Assembly (NCBI RefSeq): GCF_000331775.1
Contig: NZ_CAPJ01000203.1
Span: forward strand, 1 to 12,689
Direction of reading: 5' to 3'
Origin: Xanthomonas translucens pv. translucens DSM 18974
GTDB lineage: Bacteria; Pseudomonadota; Gammaproteobacteria; Xanthomonadales; Xanthomonadaceae
DNA: 12,689 nucleotides
The notes under the pieces are model-generated. The model saw only the letters and a list, made by a program, of their open reading frames with translations. It did not search any database and was not told the DNA's origin. Below are positions 6,629 through 12,689 of the stretch, piece after piece. Within the stretch, counting starts at the first letter, position 1. Every line of letters begins with the position of its first letter. A program made the position numbers and the translations under genes.

Positions 6629-8968
6629 TCAATGCTTGGGCAGCGGCTGCATCCGGTAGTTGTCCGGCGGCGTCGCGCCGAGCAGGTATTGCACGAAGTA
6701 GTCCCAGCGGCGGCGGGTCACATACGGGGTGTCGTCGTCGCCATAGGCATGCTTGGCGTTGGGCAATACCAGCATGTCGAAGGTCTTGTTGGCTTTGATC
6801 AGCGCGTCGGCCATCAACAGCGATTCGTAGGGCGGGACGTTGTCGTCCAGGCTGCCGTGGACCAGCATCAGCCGGCCCTTGAGGTTGGCGGCGAGCAGCG
6901 GATTGGCCTGGTTGTCGTAGCTGCCCTTGCCCTGCTTGTCCACGCTGAGCCGGCCCTGGTACTTCTCGCCCCAGTCGTCCTCGTAGTTGCGGTTGTCGTG
7001 ATTGCCGCTCTCCGACCAGGCCACCTTGAAGAAGTCCGGGTAGCGCAGCATCGCGTCGGTGGAGGCGTTGCCGCCGCCGGAGTGGCCCCAGATGCCCACG
7101 CGCTGCAGGTCGATCCACGGGTAGCGCTGCCCCAGCTCCTTCAACCCGGCCACCTGGTCGGGCAAGGTATTGTCGCCCATGTCGGCGTACCAGGTGTCAT
7201 GGAAGGCTTTGGAGCGCCACGGCGTGCCCATGCCGTCGATGGCCACGACGATGAAACCCAGTTCGGCCAGCGCCTGGTTGTCGCCATGGCTGGGCAGGAA
7301 ACTGCGCCCGCGCACCGAGCCGGTCTGCGGGCCGGGATAGATGTAGTCGATGATCGGGTATTTTTTGGCCGGATCGAACTGCGAGGGCTTGAACATCAGC
7401 CCGTACAGCACGGTCTTGCCGTCGCGCGCCTTTACCGTGATCGGCACCGGCGGAACCCAGCCGGCGGCCTGCAGGCGGCCGCTGTCGGCCTTGGCCACGG
7501 TGGCGAGGGTACGGCCGTCGCCGGCCTGGCGCAGCAGCGTCACCGGCGGCTGGGTGGTGGTGGAGTAGCTGTCGACGAAGCGCTGGCCGTCCGGCGACAG
7601 GGCGATGCTGTGGTCGGCCGGCTCCGGCGTCAGCAGCTGCGGCGCGCCGCCGTCCAGGCTGACCTTCCACAGCTGCTGATCGTACGGATCCAGCCCGCGG
7701 CTGCGGCCAACCGCGCGGAACCAGGCGGTGCGGGTCTGGGCATCGACCTTCAGCAATTCGGTGACGTTGCCCTCGCCGGTGGTGATGGCGCGCCTGGGCT
7801 TGCCGGTGGCCAGGTCGTACAGGTACAGCTGGCCCCAGTTGCTGCGTTCGGAAAACCACACCGCTTCGTTGCGCGCCGGCAGGTAGGCCCAGTTCGCCGC
7901 GACCTGGCCGCTTTCGTAGTAGGTCTTGGCGGTTTCGCGGAACGCGGTGCGGACCGCGCCGGTGGCCGCGTCGGCGATGCGGAACCAGGCATCCTTGTGG
8001 TAGCGCGAGGTGGAGACGAACGCCAGGGTCTTGCTGTCCGGCGCCCACTTCACATCGTCCCAGCCGCCGTCCGCGCCGCAGCTGACGTCGTCGCACAGAG
8101 TCGAGCGGTGCTGGTCCGGCGGCATCTGCAGCCGCACCACCGTGCGCGTGGGCACGTCCACGATCACCCGTTCGATCATGGTCACCTCCTTGTCGCCGGG
8201 CATCGGGTACTTCCACTGCAACAACTCCGGATGCCCCAGCTTGCTCCTGACCAGGTACATGTCCCCGCTCTTGCGCTGATCCTGCTGGAACGTGGCGATC
8301 TTGCGCGCATCCGGCGACCACTCCAGGATCGCCGTGTCGCTGTGCTTCCAGCCGGCGTTGTCGGTGGCGTAGCCGAAGTCCTGCACGCCATCGGTGGTGA
8401 GCTGGGTTTCCTTGCCGGAGGCCAGGTCGCGCAACCACAGGTTCCAGTCGCGGACGAACGCCTCGGTCTTCTTGTCCGGCGACAGGACGCCCGGCTCGGG
8501 CTTGTCCGTGGCGTAGACCTTGCTGCAATGCGCGTCGGGGTCGCAGAACACCTGGGTGTCGCGCACGCTGAAACGGTAGCGGCCATCGGCGGCCAGGCGC
8601 AGCGACTTGATCGGCAGGTCGGCCGCGGCCAGCGGCCGCTCGCTGAGCGCCAGCAAGCTGTTGAGCGCCGCGGCCAGCGCGGCCTGGTCGAACAGCGGCG
8701 CGCGCTGGCCGCTAACCGCGTCCATGCGCATGAAGTGATCGCCGTTGGCGTCGTGGTCGACATAGGCGAAATGGGTGGCGTCGAGCCAGTCCACGCGTTC
8801 GACCGCATGGTCCAGCAGCGGTTGCGTCAGGTGCCCGAGCGCGCGCTCGGCCCGCGCATAGTCGGCGGTGGTGACGGCCGGCGCCTGCGCGGCGGCGGCG
8901 GCGGCCGGCAGCAGCATGGCAAGGAGGACGGCGCCGAGCGCGCGTGGGGCAAGAAGCGGGGAAGGCAT
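6629..8968 (-). CDS. exported S9 family serine peptidase, DPP IV-like (779 aa)
   Basis: The N-terminus RALGAVLLAMLLPAAAAAAQA is a signal peptide. A DPP IV-type beta-propeller follows (blades such as ILEWSPDARKIATF and VKWAPDSKTLAFVS) and then an alpha/beta hydrolase domain. The catalytic triad is clear: Ser630 in GHSGGG, Asp708 in HGSLDDNVPP and His740 in NAKHAYG, with the same 78- and 110-residue spacing as human DPP IV; YPGP holds the likely oxyanion Tyr. However, where true DPP IV has the Glu-Glu motif (DWVYEEE), this protein has DFGYATDN (about 198-205), so N-terminal dipeptide release is not assured. I chose the ATG at 8968 because the signal peptide begins there; an upstream ATG at 9028 in the same frame would add 20 residues, and neither has a strong ribosome-binding site. 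It probably degrades peptides in the periplasm. It is a single gene. Confidence 0.87.
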   Translation of the reverse strand: MPSPLLAPRALGAVLLAMLLPAAAAAAQAPAVTTADYARAERALGHLTQPLLDHAVERVDWLDATHFAYVDHDANGDHFMRMDAVSGQRAPLFDQAALAAALNSLLALSERPLAAADLPIKSLRLAADGRYRFSVRDTQVFCDPDAHCSKVYATDKPEPGVLSPDKKTEAFVRDWNLWLRDLASGKETQLTTDGVQDFGYATDNAGWKHSDTAILEWSPDARKIATFQQDQRKSGDMYLVRSKLGHPELLQWKYPMPGDKEVTMIERVIVDVPTRTVVRLQMPPDQHRSTLCDDVSCGADGGWDDVKWAPDSKTLAFVSTSRYHKDAWFRIADAATGAVRTAFRETAKTYYESGQVAANWAYLPARNEAVWFSERSNWGQLYLYDLATGKPRRAITTGEGNVTELLKVDAQTRTAWFRAVGRSRGLDPYDQQLWKVSLDGGAPQLLTPEPADHSIALSPDGQRFVDSYSTTTQPPVTLLRQAGDGRTLATVAKADSGRLQAAGWVPPVPITVKARDGKTVLYGLMFKPSQFDPAKKYPIIDYIYPGPQTGSVRGRSFLPSHGDNQALAELGFIVVAIDGMGTPWRSKAFHDTWYADMGDNTLPDQVAGLKELGQRYPWIDLQRVGIWGHSGGGNASTDAMLRYPDFFKVAWSESGNHDNRNYEDDWGEKYQGRLSVDKQGKGSYDNQANPLLAANLKGRLMLVHGSLDDNVPPYESLLMADALIKANKTFDMLVLPNAKHAYGDDDTPYVTRRRWDYFVQYLLGATPPDNYRMQPLPKH

Positions 8969-9283
8969 GGCGTGGGGGGTTCCGGAGCGGACAGGTGCAG
9001 GCGAGGGGAAGCGATCCTTGCGCGTCATCCGCCGATGCTACGCCCGGCGCAGCCGGCGCTCCCCTGCCGGAAGTCGTAGTGGCGCACTGACGGTGCCCGT
9101 GGCGGTCCGGGTCGTGGCCGCTGCGCAGCACTGCCTGCGTTGTGATCGGCAGGCAGCAGCGACCGGTGCGGCGTCTTGCGACCCGCACGGGTCGCTGGCG
9201 CGCTTGCCTGCCTGCCATGCTGCGCGCCCGGACACGGGGCGGCGTCCGCGCAGATCCATCGCGACCGTTCATGGAGAACGCAA
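8969..9283. other. gene-free divergent region with two hairpins
   Basis: These 315 bases separate the S9 peptidase start from the 46-aa ORF. CTGCCTGC (9131-9138) and GCAGGCAG (9149-9156) form an 8-bp inverted repeat with a 10-base spacer, and GCGACCC/GGGTCGC (9178-9195) forms a 7-bp stem with a GCAC loop. Both could be leader structures of the plus-strand ORF. No clear -35/-10 pair is visible. Part of the region could be coding if the peptidase starts at 9028. Confidence 0.5.
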
Positions 9284-9424
9284 ATGAAAAGCGCGAGGGC
9301 CGTCTCGTCGTTCCGGTCCCCGCACGCCGTCACCATCGCGATGCCGGTCGGCGTCGGCAACGACATCGAAAAACCGAACAAGGTGACCCGGGAAATCCTC
9401 GGCAGGCTCGGCTGCGCAGGTTGA
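9284..9424 (+). CDS. 46-residue ORF of unknown function, possibly truncated
   Basis: The ATG at 9284 has GGAG at 9273-9276 with a seven-base spacing, one of the best ribosome-binding sites in the window. The product begins MKSARAVSSFRSPHAVTI, continues MPVGVGNDIEKPNKV and ends TREILGRLGCAG. Its composition (Lys, Asn, Ile, few Pro/Arg runs) is unlike the shadow ORFs around it. From memory, short bacterial proteins of unknown role end in a similar helix (VLGRLGCxxCCSGFDIRF); if this is one of them, the Cys-rich tail is missing and the stop lies only ten bases before a REP-like element. That resemblance is a weak recollection, not a search result. It could be an intact peptide or a remnant. Confidence 0.5.
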   Translation: MKSARAVSSFRSPHAVTIAMPVGVGNDIEKPNKVTREILGRLGCAG

Positions 9425-9434
9425 CTGGGTGCAC

Positions 9435-9517
9435 TGCAGGAGCGACCCCAGTCCCGATGCCCGCCACAGCCGGTGCGGTTCCGGACTCCGTTCGTCGCGG
9501 CTGAAGCTGCTCCCACA
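9435..9517. repeat. degenerate pair of inverted REP-like elements
   Basis: The right copy, 9494-9517, reads GTCGCGGCTGAAGC then TGCTCCCACA and is a near-perfect member of the family. The left copy, about 9435-9458 (TGCAGGAGCGACCCCAGTCC), is in the opposite orientation and has diverged. The pair fills the space between the 46-aa ORF and the end of the eight-cysteine protein gene, so it may separate or terminate the two convergent transcripts. Confidence 0.7.
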
Positions 9518-9524
9518 CCAGCCG

Positions 9525-10259
9525 CTACGGCGTCGCCGCCTCGCACAGCTTGCGATTGAACCAGGTGGACTTGGCGATCGGCAGGTAGCTGTCCCAATCG
9601 CTCGGCGGCAGCATGCTGCCGTTCTTGTCCAGTTCTTGCTGCAGCGCGTCCTCGTCGCGGCTGCCGGCGGCAATGGTGGTGTCCAGCACCGCCAGGCACT
9701 CCTTCGGACGGCCCAGGCGCAACAGGGCGATGGCGCGGTCGTTGGCGAAGCGGTCGCGCTCCAGCCAGTTGAAGAAGGTGCCGCATTGCTTATCGAACGC
9801 ATCCATCCCCGCCAGCGCCGCCGCATAGCGCTTGCCGCGATAGTCGGCCAGGTACGCCGCGCGCCGCCGTGTGCTCGCCGCAGCGGTGCAGCCGGCCGGC
9901 AACGCAAGGTACTCGCCCTCGAAGCTGGCGCGCGCGCCGCAATAGTCGCGGCAGCTCTCCGCGGTCAGCGGCTTCACCGCGAACCCGCCAGGCGTGCGCT
10001 TGAACGACACGCGGCACGGCATGTCGCTGCCCTCGGTGACCTCGGCGATCTCGCCGCGCAGCGTGCCGGACAGCCCGCAGCTATGGCCATTGGCGCCCAC
10101 CGCGTCGATCGCGAACTCACGCACCTCACCCTGCCCACTGAGCTGCAGGCTGCCCCAGCCATCCTTGGTGCCGTACTCGCTGGGCGCCGGCGCGGCCGCG
10201 GCAGCAGCCCAGCTCGCAGTGCACAGCAACAACACCGTCCAATTCCATCGTCCTGACAT
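9525..10259 (-). CDS. exported eight-cysteine protein of unknown function (244 aa)
   Basis: Residues 1-23 (MSGRWNWTVLLLCTASWAAA and three more Ala) are a signal peptide. The mature protein has eight cysteines (61, 82, 103, 107, 124, 159, 188, 239), enough for four disulfides. The N-terminal half reads as a beta-rich domain (YGTKDGWGSLQLSG, REFAIDAVGANGHSCGLSG) ending in SCRDYCGARASFEGEY (102-117); the C-terminal half is helical, with YLADYRGKRYAAALAGMDAF, DRAIALLRLGRPKECLAVLD and a closing WFNRKLCEA, reminiscent of a short tetratricopeptide-like hairpin. The CRxxCGARAxFxG stretch resembles a motif in some LprI-like or uncharacterised exported proteins (weak recollection). The start at 10259 fits the signal peptide; the frame stays open to 10391. 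Location is probably periplasmic. The gene is divergent from the second receptor. Confidence 0.8.
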   Translation of the reverse strand: MSGRWNWTVLLLCTASWAAAAAAPAPSEYGTKDGWGSLQLSGQGEVREFAIDAVGANGHSCGLSGTLRGEIAEVTEGSDMPCRVSFKRTPGGFAVKPLTAESCRDYCGARASFEGEYLALPAGCTAAASTRRRAAYLADYRGKRYAAALAGMDAFDKQCGTFFNWLERDRFANDRAIALLRLGRPKECLAVLDTTIAAGSRDEDALQQELDKNGSMLPPSDWDSYLPIAKSTWFNRKLCEAATP

Positions 10260-10539
10260 GGCGGTTTCCAGACTCGGCAAGGAAGTGGGATTTTCCTCCA
10301 TCTCGCAAGCCATCGGCCAGTGCGGCAGACCTCCTCTGCGGTCGCAGCCCTGGCACGACCGTGCGCTATGCGGCGGGGCGCTCGCCGCCATGGTGAACGG
10401 ACACCGGGCCTGCGCCGGCCACCGCTGACGGCAGCGTCGCCCGGATCAGCCTGCAAGACACTGGGCAAGACCGGCGGTCGGTACGGCGGTGCTTGCCGTC
10501 CCGGCCCGCTGCGCCGGGCCACGCCACATCCGGGCGCAT

Positions 10540-10558
10540 GCTGAATCCCCCATTCAGC
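10540..10558. promoter_or_regulatory. perfect 7-bp inverted repeat upstream of the second siderophore receptor
   Basis: GCTGAAT (10540-10546) and ATTCAGC (10552-10558) are perfect inverted copies around CCCCC. TAACAT (10559-10564), a possible -10 box, follows directly, and the Fur-like site comes next. The arrangement would suit an operator overlapping a promoter (inference). Confidence 0.35.
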
Positions 10559-10563
10559 TAACA

Positions 10564-10583
10564 TATGCGACTAACTCTCATTC
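10564..10583 (+). promoter_or_regulatory. candidate Fur box before the second siderophore receptor
   Basis: TATGCGACTAACTCTCATTC resembles the Fur-box pattern commonly seen before TonB-dependent receptors (AATGCGAATAATTCTCATT). The TCTCATT half is well kept and the other half is degenerate. It ends 11 bases before the ATG at 10595. Iron-responsive repression is the expected role; the match is by eye. Confidence 0.45.
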
Positions 10584-10594
10584 CGGATTCGACC

Positions 10595-12651
10595 ATGCAC
10601 CTGCGTCCCCGTCGCAACCACCTGCCCCTGGCCATGGCCTTTGCCTTGAGCGTGGCGGGCCAGTCGGCCGCCGCGCAGGACGCGGGGAGCGATGCCGTCA
10701 CGCTGGACCGGATCGCCGTCTATGGGCGCGTGACCAACGAATCGATCGGGCGATGATCGAGGCGACCGGAAGCGAGACCGTGGGCGATGCGCTGCGCTTC
10801 ATTCCCGGCGCGTCGCGCGATGGCTCCACCCTCGATGCGTTCGGCGACACCTACCTGATCCGCGGATTCGCGGCGAATCAGACGGTCAACGGCATGACCG
10901 CCAATCCGCTGCGCCAGGCGCGCGATGCGGTCGCCATCGAGCGCATCGAGGTGCTCAAGGGACCGGCCTCGGTCCTGTACGGGCAGCTGCAACCGGGCGC
11001 CGTCGTCAACATCGTCACCAAACAGCCGGAGAGCGTGTGGGGCTTCGAAGGCGCCGTGAAGTACGCACGCTTCGACGACTGGCGCGGCACCCTGGATCTG
11101 ACCGGCCCGCTGGCCGCCGACGGCGCGGTGCGATTCCGCCTGACCGGCGCCGTCGACGACAGCACATCGTTCGTGGATTTCTGGAGCCGGGAACACCAGT
11201 TCATCGCGCCGTCGATCGCCATCGACCTGGGCGAGCGCACCACGTTGACGCTGGAAACGTTCTACACCCGCAACCGCATCGAAGGGTTCTTCAACGGCCT
11301 GCCGGCCGAAGGCACGGTGCTTGCGAACGCGAACGGCCCGCTGCCGCGCGCGCTCAGCCTGGTCGACCCCACCTTCGCTCCTTCCGTGCGCAGCAACACT
11401 GACGTCAGCGCGCGCCTGGAGCACCGGTTCAGCGACAGCGTCCGCTACCGCGCGGCCGTTTCCTGGACGCGCGAAGAGGTCGACGAAGAAAACATTTTCG
11501 GCGTGCTCGGCTGGGACGAGCCGCAGCGCACGCTGACCCGCGCCGTGCTCGATGGACACGCGCGCGGCGAAGCGTGGTCGGCGCACAACGACCTCGCCTG
11601 GCAGACCAGCACCGGCGCCATCACCCACGCGTTGGTGGCCGGTGGCGACTACACCCGCTTCGAACGCCACACCACCAGCAGCACCGGGCTGGCCAGCAGC
11701 CTGGACCTCTACGCGCCGACGTACCAGTTCGAGCGCCGGCCCGAGGTGTCCCCGCTCCCGTCGCGCAGCAGGACCAGCGACGAAGCGTTCCGCACCCTCG
11801 GCCTGTTCGCGCAGGATCGCATCGGCCTGACCGAACGGCTGCGGGCGGTGGTCGGCGCGCGCTGGTCCACCTACCGGCAGGACACCGCCTCGCTCTCGGG
11901 CGCAGGCGTGAGCGGCGACTTCCAGCAGAAGCAGGACGCGTGGACGAGCCAACTGGGCCTGCTGTACAGGCCGCGCGAGGACCTGGCGCTGTTCGCCAAC
12001 CGCACCACCTCGTTCCTGCCGGTGTCCGGCCTGACCGCGCGCGGCACGCCGCTGCAGCCGGAAACCGGCGTGCAGTACGAAGTTGGCGCGAAATCCTCGT
12101 TCTGGAACGGGCGGCTGCTCGCGACGGGCGCGCTGTTCCGGCTGGAGCGGCAGAACGTGGCGGTCTCCGATCGCGACAACCCCAGCTCGCTCGCCGCCAT
12201 CGGCCAGCAGCGCTCGGAAGGCGTGGACGTTTCCGCCCGGCTCGGCATGCACGGCTGGGACGTGCAGACCGGCTACGCCTACACGCGCGCCAAGACCACC
12301 GACGACACCAATGCCGCCTTGGTCGGCGTGCCCATCCGCAACGTCCCCAGGCACAGTTTCGCGCTGCAGACCGGTTACCGCTTCAACGACGGCGCCCTCA
12401 GCGGCCTGCGCCTCGGCGCGTCGTCCACCTACATCGGTACCCGCACCGGCGACGTGGACGGCAGCTTCGACTTGCCGGCGTACTGGCGCACCGACCTGTC
12501 GATGGACTACGCGATGAGCCGCCAGCTCACACTGGGGCTACGCATCGACAACGTGGCCGACAAACGCGGCTACACCCACGCCTTCAGCACCTTCGAAGTG
12601 TGGCCGGAGATGCCGCGCACGGCGAGCTTCACCCTGTCCTACCGCGACTAG
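10595..12651 (+). pseudogene. TonB-dependent siderophore receptor, FhuA/FoxA type, with an N-terminal frameshift deletion
   Basis: The gene opens with a signal peptide (MHLRPRRNHLPLAMAFALSV...SAAAQ) and the TonB-box region VTLDRIAVYGRVTNESIG, then hits TGA at 10754-10756. The family sequence resumes in another frame at IDRAMIEATGSETVGDALRF and continues through the plug (DTYLIRGF, AIERIEVLKGPASVLYGQ, PGAVVNIVTKQPES) and the full barrel to 12651. Relatives carry about 20 residues (xxTxTPLxxxPQSVxV) between NESIG-like and VIDR, and these are missing here. The break lies in ATCGATCGG, which can be read as both ESIG and IDR. An ATG at 10753 overlaps the stop as ATGA, so a 632-residue barrel could in principle be made, but without a signal peptide it could not reach the outer membrane. 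The last residue is Asp (LSYRD) rather than the usual aromatic. Intact relatives import ferric hydroxamates through TonB-ExbBD. Confidence 0.85.
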
Positions 12652-12689
12652 GCCACGGCGTGCGCCAGCGCTGGGTGCGGCGCATCGCG

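Larger units (their letters stand above)
10260..10594. other. gene-free divergent region with regulatory-looking elements
   Basis: These 335 bases lie between the eight-cysteine protein and the second receptor. They contain a 6-bp GC hairpin (GGCCCG/CGGGCC, 10503-10520), the inverted repeat at 10540-10558 and the Fur-box-like site at 10564-10583. No gene is evident; open frames there are extensions of the flanking genes. Confidence 0.5.

Noticed and set aside
6632..9079. 815-codon open frame on the plus strand antisense to the S9 peptidase
   Set aside because: It is the antisense shadow of a gene with a complete catalytic triad and signal peptide; its His/Val/Gly/Arg composition is typical of antisense frames in GC-rich genes.
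10720..12354. 544-codon open frame on the minus strand antisense to the second receptor
   Set aside because: It is a shadow of the receptor barrel with no ribosome-binding site.

Overview
The window looks like chromosomal DNA from a xanthomonad (Lysobacteraceae, Gammaproteobacteria; Xanthomonas is my best guess). The signs are very high GC by eye, strong G/C third-position bias, TonB-dependent siderophore receptors, several Sec-exported proteins, and scattered short inverted repeats of the type GTAGGAGCGGCTTCAGCCGCGAC, which are common between xanthomonad genes. I could not search a database, so genus and gene identities rest on motif reading. I see no rRNA, tRNA, CRISPR array, transposase or prophage gene.

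Layout. 1-202 (-) is the start of an exported protein that runs off the left edge. 203-651 is a gene-free leader. 652-1470 (+) is a stand-alone HDOD-domain protein. 1515-1582 is a paired REP-like element. 1805-2290 (+) is a small exported protein of unknown function. 2291-2835 is a gene-free gap with two more REP-like elements. 2836-4833 (-) is a damaged FhuE/FpvA-type siderophore receptor. 5019-5053 is a perfect 15-bp hairpin, followed on the minus strand side by 5062-5454, an exported barnase/RNase Sa-type guanyl ribonuclease. 5755-6588 (+) is a PlsC-type lysophospholipid acyltransferase, convergent with 6629-8968 (-), an exported S9 (DPP IV-like) serine peptidase. 9284-9424 (+) is a 46-residue ORF with a good ribosome-binding site, followed at once by a degenerate REP pair. 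9525-10259 (-) is an exported protein with eight mature cysteines. 10595-12651 (+) is a second damaged siderophore receptor, preceded by a Fur-box-like site.

The genes do not form one pathway. The main theme is the cell envelope and exported proteins: six of the nine intact or broken protein genes outside the 46-aa ORF carry a signal peptide, and one more is a membrane acyltransferase. Most genes are single transcription units separated by long gaps.

The most striking observation is that both siderophore receptors are broken in the N-terminal plug region. In the first, two lesions cancel in frame, so a 665-codon ORF stays open although about 112 codons are read in the wrong frame and about 50 residues of plug and early barrel seem to be deleted. 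In the second, a short deletion at a probable 9-bp microhomology separates the signal peptide from the barrel and leaves an ATGA stop/start overlap. Other points worth checking are the ribonuclease, which has Ala at the position of a catalytic Arg, and the S9 peptidase, which has the full catalytic triad but lacks the Glu-Glu motif of true DPP IV. I found no convincing new multi-gene system here.
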